A program made the translations under genes and the position numbers. Of a DNA stretch of 64,000 nucleotides, positions 12,966 through 21,059 are shown one piece after another. Source of the DNA: Apostichopus japonicus (lineage: Eukaryota; Echinodermata; Holothuroidea; Aspidochirotida; Stichopodidae); NCBI RefSeq assembly GCF_037975245.1, contig NC_092563.1, positions 5,829,501 to 5,893,500 of the forward strand, read 5' to 3'. The notes beneath the pieces are model-generated. The model worked only from the letters and a program-made list of their open reading frames with translations. It did not search any database and was not told where the DNA came from. Every line of letters starts with the position of its first letter. The first letter of the stretch is position 1.

Positions 12966-13072
12966 TATATATATATATATATTTGTGATTTCAACTATTT
13001 ACATATTTTCACAGTCATCTGAATGGCAAAATACCAAGCTGCCTATAGGTTACATGATATGACTACTTAGAC

Positions 13073-13231
13073 CAGGGTTTCCCTAACTTTAACTCTCCAT
13101 GAACCCCCTGTGGATGTCAGAGTTGTCCACGAACCCCGTCACTATTATACTAAAATACGCATAACAGTGCTTCGCAAAAGATCAAGTCCGTAGCGTTTTA
13201 TTGTAATGAGAAAAAACAAAAAGAGTTCGTC
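13073..13231. mobile_element. left half of an interrupted hAT-like element
   Basis: Starting at CAGGGTTTCCCTAACT and containing CCATGAACCCC, this segment mirrors the segment ending at 20947, whose reverse complement starts CAGAGGTTCCCTAACT and contains CATGAACCCCC. The CAG terminus and shared subterminal motif fit hAT-type ends. The large palindromic element at 13232-20781 would then have inserted into it. The 8-bp flanks do not match, so this rests on terminal similarity alone. Confidence 0.5.
13226..13231 (+). repeat. 6-bp target-site duplication, left
   Basis: TTCGTC directly abuts the left terminus of the palindromic element. An identical TTCGTC at 20782-20787 directly abuts the right terminus. 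Confidence 0.85.
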
Positions 13232-13250
13232 AGTAGTGTATAGACCCACA

Positions 13251-13555
13251 CCGGGGCATAATCGACAAGGGGGACCGCAACCGGGGCATAATCGGTGACC
13301 GGAACTAGGGCAAAATGGACAGTGGGGACCCAGACCGGGGCAAAATGGACATTGGGGACCGAAACTAGGGCAAAATGGACATTGGGGACCGGAACTAGGG
13401 CAAAATGGACATTGGGGACCCAGACCGGGGCAAAATGGACAGTGGGGACCCCAACCGGGGCATAATCGACAAGGGGGACCCGAACTAGGGCAAAATGGAC
13501 ATTGGGGACCGGAACTAGGGCAAAATGGACAGTGGGGACCCGAACTAGGGCATTT
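13251..13555. repeat. 30-bp minisatellite at left terminus
   Basis: About ten units of 30 bp (one shortened to 24) alternate between two variants: GGCAAAATGGACA..GGGGAC and GGCATAATCGACA..GGGGAC, each ended by CCGGGG or CTAGGG. The period is a multiple of three, so the minus strand is open throughout (13198-13572), encoding ten-residue repeats of the type VPNVHFALVP. That frame runs out of the element into host DNA before stopping, so I regard it as a by-product of the repeat, not a gene. Confidence 0.9.
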
Positions 13556-14405
13556 CTGGAAAATGAGAACAAAAGCGATGTGTTGTACAGTTTTGCTTTT
13601 TATTCGAGTGCATCATTTCTTCACATCAAACAAGAAAATATATTGAACAAAAGGATAAGTCAATAGTGGCTTTAGTGACAATAACAATAGCGACTCGTCC
13701 GTTAGGTAGGATATTGATTTCTGTTTGAGGCAAACAATTACTAACCCCTAAGATCATCGTCCGTTAGCTATTTTCGCGCTCAGTACACAATGAAACTCAA
13801 TGTTCTCCTTTGGGGTCTTAACCTTTCCTTTAGGATATATTTTGTCCGGTACAGTAATGTAGCGGGGGACGATTTTCCAAAAAATTTAGTACACAATTAT
13901 ATACAAACACACTAGAGCTACATATGAGAAAAACACTGTATTGAATATTGAAAGGTATCCAACATCAGCACGACACTTTTCTAAACTCGTTAAAGTCAAA
14001 ATAGATTTACCTAAAAGTTTCACTTGATCTGATACTAAAAAACGTTTGCACCGAACAGTTCATGAAACGTCACTTTGTAAATAATAAAATTAAAACAGAT
14101 AAAAGATGCATCGCTAAACACATTTCATAAAATGTATGTCAATTTAAGAAAACACTTCATTTAAAATAAATAAACACATAAAATCATGCATGATTATGTT
14201 TAGAACAACAACTTGTTAAGCACATGAAATAGTGAACATTGAAATGATCAATCGTTAAAGATATGGATTGATAAAATAATATACATCTTGGTCATTACGG
14301 TGAACGTCATCGGTAAACCTTCCAACGATATCCGCCATACGTTGTCCACGGTTGTTATTTCTTTCTTCAGATCGATCGTATAGTCACCCACGTCTCTCTG
14401 ACAAC

Positions 14406-14894
14406 TTACACATCGTTGTCATCGTCCTCCTCATCATCACTTTCGTATTTGTTCTTCAGTCCATGTTGTAATATCTTAGACATTTCCTTATTGAGTTCGA
14501 GCAAGTGCATCCAAGTCTCCACAGCATCATACGTGCGTTCACCATCCCCGTCATCGTGATCGTCACCACCATTATCATCACTGCTACTACTGCCAGTACC
14601 GTCTGATGTTTCAATCGGCTCATCCGAACTATTTTGTTCATTACTTCCCTCAGTATCCACCAGGTCATCGTCCTCTTCACTGCGGTCATCGGTCGAATCA
14701 CTTTCACGATGTTTGCATTTCACGCCGACACGACGCGTATTCACATAACGATCTCTATTACCATTCACACTGTCATCCTCGCTTTTAGTTACCATCGCCG
14801 CCTTTTGATTACTAGGGTGAATGATGGATTCGTGTCGACGAAGATTGAACTGACGGTTAAATCCTTTATTGCATATTTTACAACGAAATCTCAT
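14406..14894 (-). CDS. C2H2 zinc-finger protein with acidic tail (left copy)
   Basis: This intronless 162-codon frame has one classical zinc finger at its N-terminus. Cys5, Cys8, His21 and His26 fit C-x2-C-x12-H-x4-H, with the conserved Phe12 and Leu18. After a basic linker the rest is Asp/Glu/Ser-rich, with an acidic block at about residues 65-120 and a last acidic run before the stop. One finger plus an acidic tail suggests a nuclear DNA- or protein-binding factor, perhaps transcriptional; the role is inference. It lies wholly inside the inverted arm and reads toward the terminus. The copy at 19119-19607 differs at residue 23 (Ser here, Tyr there) and residue 154 (Asp here, Glu there). The ATG at 14892-14894 sits just before the finger, so no earlier start is needed. 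Both frames being intact argues for recent function or very recent duplication. Confidence 0.8.
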   Translation of the reverse strand: MRFRCKICNKGFNRQFNLRRHESIIHPSNQKAAMVTKSEDDSVNGNRDRYVNTRRVGVKCKHRESDSTDDRSEEDDDLVDTEGSNEQNSSDEPIETSDGTGSSSSDDNGGDDHDDGDGERTYDAVETWMHLLELNKEMSKILQHGLKNKYESDDEEDDDNDV

Positions 14895-14980
14895 CTTGAG
14901 GGTGTGTACTCTTTTGTGTCATTCGACGCAATGAGAGCTATTAAACAAAAATGTGAATGATATACTTTTTGAATATATCA

Positions 14981-15348
14981 ATATGAGCACATGCTCAATT
15001 GCTCATCTAAACGACTCTCTTTTGCTCACGATGTGCTCTTTTGCTCTTTGAGTCACTCCTTTTATGCTCGCGTGCTCATCACATGAACCACATCATGCGT
15101 TTTTGTTTTGTTGCTAATTCTAATATGAGCACATGCTCAATTGCTCATCTAAACGACTCTTTTTTGCTCATGGTGTGCTCTTTTGCTCTTTGAGTCACTC
15201 ATTTTGTACTCGCGTGCTCATCACATGAACCACATCACGCGTTTTTGTTTTGTTGCTAATTCTAATATGAGCACATGCTCAATTGCTCATCTAAACGACT
15301 CTTTTTTGCTCACGGTGTGCTCTTCGAGTCACTCATTTTGTGCTCATA
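14981..15348. repeat. 142-bp tandem repeat rich in GAGCA/TGCTC (left)
   Basis: Units start at 14981, 15123 and 15265, the last one partial. Each carries many TGCTC/GAGCA words, including ATGAGCACATGCTCAATTGC, which is itself a near-palindrome. The dense inverted pentamers look like a binding-site array, lying directly upstream of the zinc-finger gene's start. A link between the two is speculation. Confidence 0.85.
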
Positions 15349-15962
15349 TTTAAAAAATGATATAATCCACGGTAAAGGTTCCAGTGAAAATAATATCGTA
15401 TAAATCCACGGAACTTGCTTCGAAGGTCCGACAAAGGGAAGAGAGAAAGTATCCCGGTAAATGAATCCGATTGGTCTATGTGTATCAAGTTTTATGTCGT
15501 GTACGTGGCACAGGCAAAAGATCCTCAGGTACGGGACCAATCAAGCCTGCTCGTGCAATGTATCAGCCAAAAACGCATCGACTTGGTTACTTTTCAGCCA
15601 TGACGCACTTTTCCCGATCAAAATTTGGCACAAAGTGAGATTGTCCTACCTAACCACTGTTTGTATACCCCCAATACTTTATCAAGTTCTAATGGAGCAC
15701 CTTCCTCCCCGAAGACTATTTGACCTTCTGCCCCCTTTACCCCTCTTCGAAAACGATCGATCGGGACCATTGTCTGCCACCAGCCTAAGATTCCAACACA
15801 CACAATGAGGCATTATCGATACTTGGGTGAGACTTGGCATGTATAATGTGCACATATACGCAGTGTATATAGTGTATTTGTATAACACTGTGTGAGCTAT
15901 AGGCACAACGTATGAGACCATCGTAACCCATGTTTGGATCATCCTTATTTTGGATAACTGGC

Positions 15963-16139
15963 TCGCTTCTCGGCCTTTTGGCTAAGATCATATGTAGTAT
16001 CTGTTCTTTTCGGGAATGGTGATGCACACCTGACGATGATCACACGGTCACAGTCCCGATGCAAGGGGACTGGGGTTAGAAGCGGATCAGTCGTTCAGTA
16101 GTTTGGTTTTCGTGCCCAGGTTCTTTCCTGAGCGACTTT
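15963..16139 (+). ncRNA. U2 snRNA-headed sequence, left copy
   Basis: The first 45 or so bases match the 5' end of U2 snRNA: CGCTTCTCGGCCTTTTGGCT (stem-loop I), then AAGATCA and TGTAGTATCTGTTCTT, including the branch-point-pairing GTAGTA (15994-15999). Beyond this it departs from U2. The remainder can form hairpins, AGTCCC with GGGGACT (16052-16071) and GCCCAGG with CCTGAGC (16114-16133), but shows no clear Sm site of the ATTTTTGG type. The layout (snRNA head, unrelated body, 3' hairpin) resembles SINEs with snRNA heads or a chimeric snRNA pseudogene. Preceded by TATTTTGGATAACTGGCTC. Whether it is transcribed is unknown. Confidence 0.7.
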
Positions 16140-16633
16140 ACCGCCTCTTTACACATGCGCAGTACTCACTCGTACGATGTACTTATGCAACTGATGATGT
16201 CATCCCTAAAATTGATCTAGGACTTGCAACTTTGTTTTATTTTCCCTTAAATATATAAAACTATCTATGCACCGTTTGACGCTATTGTACGTAAAAACAT
16301 TTGTACCGCTGGCTATATGTTACACAGTGTAAAAACATCAACGAATGTGAATAGTACACGTATTGAACAAACGGATAAGTCAATAGTGACTTTAGTGACA
16401 ATAACAATAGCGACTCGTCCGTTAGGTAGGATATCGATGTTTGAGGCAAACAATTACTAGCCCCTAAGATGATCGTCCGTTTGCTATATTCGCGCTGTTT
16501 ATAAGACACGTTACGGTTAAGAATTTCGCGATCGGAAACAAAGTTGCAAGTCCTAGATCAATTTTAGGGATGACATCATCAGTTGCATAAGTACATCGTA
16601 CGAGTGAGTACTGCGCATGTGTAAAGAGGCGGT
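16140..16633. repeat. nested 98-bp inverted repeat
   Basis: 16140-16237 is the exact reverse complement of 16536-16633 (ends ACCGCCTCTTTACACATGCG and its mirror), separated by 298 bp. It begins at the very base where the large left arm ends. It could be a separate miniature element of 494 bp, but the flanks show no obvious target-site duplication. Confidence 0.85.
16363..16497 (+). repeat. third, diverged copy of an arm segment
   Basis: Similar to the arm at about 13644-13782: both have GGATAAGTCAATAGTG, GACTCGTCCGTTAGGTAGGA and a GAGGCAAACAATTACTA segment. This copy has point differences and a small deletion, so it is older than the split of the two large arms, which are nearly identical to each other. 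It points to an earlier rearrangement inside the element. Confidence 0.75.
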
Positions 16634-16724
16634 GCTTACATCATTTGGCGGTATTTTTGAAACTAGCCATTACCTATACTTACACTGTGGCGTACACACT
16701 AAACGCTATTAACATTTGGAACCC

Positions 16725-16731
16725 TATATAA
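16725..16731 (+). promoter_or_regulatory. possible TATA box in the spacer
   Basis: TATATAA lies about 50 bp upstream of a purine-flanked ATG (near 16779) that opens only a 14-codon frame. It might drive a spliced or non-coding transcript into the spacer. The AT-rich context makes chance occurrence plausible. Confidence 0.2.
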
Positions 16732-16750
16732 GACGATGTCTCTGTGGTGA

Positions 16751-17032
16751 TTACGTCATTTGAGCAATAGCCTCGAAGATGGCTAGCACGAGCATATTGT
16801 GTCTTTTATTGTCAACGTTTTGAAACACCAACGCAAATTGTAAATCACCCGGTGGCCTGCATTTGTATTCCACCGTTGGGTATTTGCGGTATGTGGACTC
16901 AAGAGGAGGAGGAGCCTGAAGGAGCAGAGGATAACGGGAAAAGAATACAATGTCTTCATAGAGACACTGGCAGAAATTTTCCCGGAAACTCACCATGGTA
17001 GATGAGGACATTAAGGAGGAAGAAGAAACCAT
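16751..17032 (-). CDS. unrecognised 93-codon open frame in spacer
   Basis: The frame starts at a Met and is Ser-rich for about 15 residues. It then becomes mixed (FRENFCQCLYEDIVFF, YPLLLQAPPPLEST) and ends shortly after VDNKRHNMLVLAIFEAI. Its composition is less AT-driven than most open frames here, and the plus strand over the same bases is also open (about 16840-17010). I do not recognise a domain. It may be the remnant of an element gene or chance. Confidence 0.25.
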   Translation of the reverse strand: MVSSSSLMSSSTMVSFRENFCQCLYEDIVFFSRYPLLLQAPPPLESTYRKYPTVEYKCRPPGDLQFALVFQNVDNKRHNMLVLAIFEAIAQMT

Positions 17033-17843
17033 CGAAGACCTTGTCAGACTTAAGCTGATCAGTACTTTTTTTTTTTTAAACTTTTTAACCGACTCTACAA
17101 AGGGTTATCAAATATTCCAGAAAGAGCAGACTCAACACTCTCCTTAAACATGCATTGTGTCGTCTCATTTATTTCTAACGTATGTATAGGCTTAACTATA
17201 GTGGTAGGCCATTTAGGCATTGGTGTATGTATGTATGTATGTATATGTGATCTTCCCGCAAGCAGGAACTCGCGAAAGAAGCCATGGAGGCTTATAGACT
17301 CGCAAGCTGACCGAAGCCAATCTTTAAAATTTAAGAGGTTGGTTAATTTAATACATTTAGGCTAGTTCAGTTATATATTCTGCTATCATGTAAAGGCTCC
17401 GATACTTTACAACATAGGCCTGTATATATATATATATATATATTTACCCAAATACATAGATCTTTATATAGTCTAAGTTATTTTAAACTTAGGACCGTAT
17501 AAAAATACCATATCCAAATGTACGATGTGTGTATATCATCAAGCACAATCTTTATTGTACACAAAAAGGTGTTTTTGAGGTCCATTTTACCATACGACTC
17601 AAGTAAAATGTAAATTTATTGTAGACCTAACGGTGATCTTAGTTCCATTTTACCATCGTTATTTAGGCATCAAAAAAAGTATGCTCGCCCTATCGTAGTA
17701 CTGAGAAAACTCTAGGAAAGAAAAATCTCGTTAGTGTTGACTTTTCCGGGGAATAGCAAGTTACAGACAAACTAATGTTTCACGGGGAAACGAGTGAAAA
17801 CCAAAACTTTGCGGTTAGAAAAGAAAACTTATCTGGCTAATAA

Positions 17844-17862
17844 GAGCCAGTTATCCAAAATA
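17844..17862 (+). repeat. 19-bp direct repeat, 3' side of U2-like unit
   Basis: GAGCCAGTTATCCAAAATA is identical to 18049-18067. The pair flanks the U2-headed unit and is interpreted as its target-site duplication. The left arm keeps only the 5'-side copy (15946-15964), because the palindrome breaks inside the tail there. Confidence 0.8.
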
Positions 17863-18050
17863 CTTTTTAAGAAAAAGTCGCTCAGGAAAGAACCTGGGCA
17901 CGAAAACCAAACTACTGAACGACTGATCCGCTTCTAACCCCAGTCCCCTTGCATCGGGACTGTGACCGTGTGATCATCGTCAGGTGTGCATCACCATTCC
18001 CGAAAAGAACAGATACTACATATGATCTTAGCCAAAAGGCCGAGAAGCGA
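17863..18050 (-). ncRNA. U2 snRNA-headed retroposon, right copy
   Basis: Identical over the shared part to the left copy, including stem-loop I and GTAGTA (18014-18019). On this side the unit is complete: after GAGCGACTTT it has a short tail, TTCTTAAAAAG in the sense direction. It is then bounded by a 19-bp direct repeat (17844-17862 and 18049-18067). An snRNA head, an A-rich tail and long direct repeats are the marks of target-primed retroposition by a LINE. I infer a U2-headed SINE or chimeric U2 retropseudogene that entered the ancestral arm. Confidence 0.7.
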
Positions 18051-18664
18051 GCCAGTTATCCAAAATAAGGATGATCCAAACATGGGTTACGATGGTCTCA
18101 TACGTTGTGCCTATAGCTCACACAGTGTTATACAAATACACTATATACACTGCGTATATGTGCACATTATACATGCCAAGTCTCACCCAAGTATCGATAA
18201 TGCCTCATTGTGTGTGTTGGAATCTTAGGCTGGTGGCAGACAATGGTCCCGATCGATCGTTTTCGAAGAGGGGTAAAGGGGGCAGAAGGTCAAATAGTCT
18301 TCGGGGAGGAAGGTGCTCCATTAGAACTTGATAAAGTATTGGGGGTATACAAACAGTGGTTAGGTAGGACAATCTCACTTTGTGCCAAATTTTGATCGGG
18401 AAAAGTGCGTCATGGCTGAAAAGTAACCAAGTCGATGCGTTTTTGGCTGATACATTGCACGAGCAGGCTTGATTGGTCCCGTACCTGAGGATCTTTTGCC
18501 TGTGCCACGTACACGACATAAAACTTGATACACATAGACCAATCGGATTCATTTACCGGGATACTTTCTCTCTTCCCTTTGTCGGACCTTCGAAGCAAGT
18601 TCCGTGGATTTATACGATATTATTTTCACTGGAACCTTTACCGTGGATTATATCATTTTTTAAA

Positions 18665-19032
18665 TATGAGCACAAAATGAGTGACTCGAAGAGCACACCG
18701 TGAGCAAAAAAGAGTCGTTTAGATGAGCAATTGAGCATGTGCTCATATTAGAATTAGCAACAAAACAAAAACGCGTGATGTGGTTCATGTGATGAGCACG
18801 CGAGTACAAAATGAGTGACTCAAAGAGCAAAAGAGCACACCATGAGCAAAAAAGAGTCGTTTAGATGAGCAATTGAGCATGTGCTCATATTAGAATTAGC
18901 AACAAAACAAAAACGCATGATGTGGTTCATGTGATGAGCACGCGAGCATAAAAGGAGTGACTCAAAGAGCAAAAGAGCACATCGTGAGCAAAAGAGAGTC
19001 GTTTAGATGAGCAATTGAGCATGTGCTCATAT
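18665..19032. repeat. 142-bp tandem repeat rich in GAGCA/TGCTC (right)
   Basis: Mirror of 14981-15348, again immediately upstream of the zinc-finger gene. Confidence 0.85.
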
Positions 19033-19118
19033 TGATATATTCAAAAAGTATATCATTCACATTTTTGTTTAATAGCTCTCATTGCGTCGAATGACACAAA
19101 AGAGTACACACCCTCAAG

Positions 19119-19607
19119 ATGAGATTTCGTTGTAAAATATGCAATAAAGGATTTAACCGTCAGTTCAATCTTCGTCGACACGAATACATCATTCACCCTA
19201 GTAATCAAAAGGCGGCGATGGTAACTAAAAGCGAGGATGACAGTGTGAATGGTAATAGAGATCGTTATGTGAATACGCGTCGTGTCGGCGTGAAATGCAA
19301 ACATCGTGAAAGTGATTCGACCGATGACCGCAGTGAAGAGGACGATGACCTGGTGGATACTGAGGGAAGTAATGAACAAAATAGTTCGGATGAGCCGATT
19401 GAAACATCAGACGGTACTGGCAGTAGTAGCAGTGATGATAATGGTGGTGACGATCACGATGACGGGGATGGTGAACGCACGTATGATGCTGTGGAGACTT
19501 GGATGCACTTGCTCGAACTCAATAAGGAAATGTCTAAGATATTACAACATGGACTGAAGAACAAATACGAAAGTGATGAGGAGGAGGACGATGACAACGA
19601 TGTGTAA
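19119..19607 (+). CDS. C2H2 zinc-finger protein with acidic tail (right copy)
   Basis: This 162-codon frame has the same layout as the left copy: Cys5, Cys8, His21 and His26 of one finger, then a long Asp/Glu/Ser-rich region. Tyr23 replaces Ser, within the segment between the two zinc-binding histidines, and Glu154 replaces Asp. Both changes are single-base and non-synonymous. Neither alters a zinc ligand, so both copies could fold. It starts 87 bp inside the end of the 142-bp repeat array and reads outward. Likely nuclear; whether it regulates the element or the host is unknown. Confidence 0.8.
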   Translation: MRFRCKICNKGFNRQFNLRRHEYIIHPSNQKAAMVTKSEDDSVNGNRDRYVNTRRVGVKCKHRESDSTDDRSEEDDDLVDTEGSNEQNSSDEPIETSDGTGSSSSDDNGGDDHDDGDGERTYDAVETWMHLLELNKEMSKILQHGLKNKYESDEEEDDDNDV

Positions 19608-20457
19608 GTTGTCAGAGAGACGTGGGTGACTATACGATCGATCTGAAGAAAGAAATAACAACCGTGGACAACGTATGGCGGATATCGTTGGAAGGTTTAC
19701 CGATGACGTTCACCGTAATGACCAAGATGTATATTATTTTATCAATCCATATCTTTAACGATTGATCATTTCAATGTTCACTATTTCATGTGCTTAACAA
19801 GTTGTTGTTCTAAACATAATCATGCATGATTTTATGTGTTTATTTATTTTAAATGAAGTGTTTTCTTAAATTGACATACATTTTATGAAATGTGTTTAGC
19901 GATGCATCTTTTATCTGTTTTAATTTTATTATTTACAAAGTGACGTTTCATGAACTGTTCGGTGCAAACGTTTTTTAGTATCAGATCAAGTGAAACTTTT
20001 AGGTAAATCTATTTTGACTTTAACGAGTTTAGAAAAGTGTCGTGCTGATGTTGGATACCTTTCAATATTCAATACAGTGTTTTTCTCATATGTAGCTCTA
20101 GTGTGTTTGTATATAATTGTGTACTAAATTTTTTGGAAAATCGTCCCCCGCTACATTACTGTACCGGACAAAATATATCCTAAAGGAAAGGTTAAGACCC
20201 CAAAGGAGAACATTGAGTTTCATTGTGTACTGAGCGCGAAAATAGCTAACGGACGATGATCTTAGGGGTTAGTAATTGTTTGCCTCAAACAGAAATCAAT
20301 ATCCTACCTAACGGACGAGTCGCTATTGTTATTGTCACTAAAGCCACTATTGACTTATCCTTTTGTTCAATATATTTTCTTGTTTGATGTGAAGAAATGA
20401 TGCACTCGAATAAAAAGCAAAACTGTACAACACATCGCTTTTGTTCTCATTTTCCAG

Positions 20458-20762
20458 AAATGCCCTAGTTCGGGTCCCCACTGTCCATTTTGCCCTAGTT
20501 CCGGTCCCCAATGTCCATTTTGCCCTAGTTCGGGTCCCCCTTGTCGATTATGCCCCGGTTGGGGTCCCCACTGTCCATTTTGCCCCGGTCTGGGTCCCCA
20601 ATGTCCATTTTGCCCTAGTTCCGGTCCCCAATGTCCATTTTGCCCTAGTTTCGGTCCCCAATGTCCATTTTGCCCCGGTCTGGGTCCCCACTGTCCATTT
20701 TGCCCTAGTTCCGGTCACCGATTATGCCCCGGTTGCGGTCCCCCTTGTCGATTATGCCCCGG
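20458..20762. repeat. 30-bp minisatellite at right terminus
   Basis: Mirror of 13251-13555, with the same unit order. The open plus-strand frame through it (20441-20824) continues past the terminus into flanking DNA, as on the left. Confidence 0.9.
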
Positions 20763-20781
20763 TGTGGGTCTATACACTACT

Positions 20782-20787
20782 TTCGTC
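20782..20787 (+). repeat. 6-bp target-site duplication, right
   Basis: TTCGTC, identical to 13226-13231 and directly abutting the last base of the right arm. Confidence 0.85.
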
Positions 20788-20947
20788 CATAGGTACGATT
20801 TTTGTACATCACGAAATTACATGATATATCAGATTTTAGTTCAACAAAAAGTACTCTAGTTTTGACTTTCAGAAACGTCTCACGAAACCCATGGGATGGA
20901 CTCACGCACCCCCTGGGGGTTCATGCACCCCAGTTAGGGAACCTCTG
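20788..20947. mobile_element. right half of the interrupted hAT-like element
   Basis: Ends CCAGTTAGGGAACCTCTG, the mirror of the CAGGGTTTCCCTAACT start at 13073, with GGGGTTCATG as the shared subterminal motif. Joined to 13073-13231 it would make a non-coding element of about 320 bp. Confidence 0.5.
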
Positions 20948-21059
20948 CCGGTCGTCCGCAGGGAGGGGCAAGGGTAGGGGGCGTAATTGAAAAAAAGTTA
21001 AACATTTGACATTTCAATGATTTCACCCACCCAACAAGATCTCAAAATAACCGATGTGT

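Larger units (their letters stand above)
13232..16139 (+). repeat. left 2.9-kb terminal inverted repeat
   Basis: This arm is the reverse complement of 17874-20781, with very few differences. Two were seen in the zinc-finger gene, both changing an amino acid. From the outer end inward it holds: 30-bp minisatellite (13251-13555), AT-rich segment, zinc-finger gene (14406-14894, reading outward), 142-bp tandem repeat (14981-15348), a 600-bp segment with small open frames (such as 15415-15603, plus strand, unrecognised), and the U2-headed sequence (15963-16139, reading inward). Similarity stops exactly in the tail of the U2-headed unit. Confidence 0.97.
16140..17873. other. spacer of the palindromic element
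   Basis: This single-copy spacer contains a second inverted repeat (16140-16237 / 16536-16633), a third diverged copy of an arm segment (16363-16497), a TATATAA motif at 16725-16731, and open frames on both strands around 16751-17060. It ends with a TA microsatellite (17423-17443) and AT-rich sequence. No element-mobilising enzyme was recognised. Confidence 0.7.
13232..20781. mobile_element. palindromic TIR element, Polinton/Maverick-like, non-autonomous
   Basis: This 7,550-bp element starts AGTAGTGTATAGACCC and ends with its exact reverse complement. Its arms (13232-16139 and 17874-20781) are 2,908 bp each and collinear without indels: paired positions always sum to 34013. The spacer is 1,734 bp. 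A perfect 6-bp duplication flanks it. Polintons/Mavericks are known for 6-bp duplications and 5'-AG ends, which this matches, but they normally carry a type-B polymerase, integrase, ATPase and capsid genes, and none is visible. I infer a non-autonomous derivative moved by another element's enzymes. Alternatives are a foldback-type element or an unnamed superfamily; Dada elements also make 6-7 bp duplications. Each arm carries a zinc-finger gene and a U2-headed sequence. The near-identity of the arms implies recent origin or ongoing conversion. Confidence 0.9.
17874..20781 (-). repeat. right 2.9-kb terminal inverted repeat
   Basis: Mirror image of 13232-16139, with the same order of parts from the outer end inward. 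It ends CTACT, the complement of the AGTAG left terminus, directly before the TTCGTC duplication. The mirror of the small frame at 15415-15603 lies at 18410-18598 on the minus strand. Confidence 0.97.

Noticed and set aside
13198-13572. 124-codon repeat protein frame, and its mirror at 20441-20824
   Set aside because: The frame is kept open only by the 30-bp period and its stops lie in host DNA outside the element, so it is unlikely to be a gene.
15415-15603. 62-codon frame in the left arm (mirror 18410-18598)
   Set aside because: It reads plausibly as protein, but there is no recognised domain, splice support or conservation evidence; other frames over the same bases are also open.
15963-16139. 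Normal U2 snRNA gene
   Set aside because: Only the first ~45 bases match U2; the Sm site and 3' domain of U2 are absent.
13232-20781. Assembly artefact explaining the palindrome
   Set aside because: The arms differ at some bases, the spacer is unique, and a perfect 6-bp duplication abuts both ends; an artefact would not produce these together.
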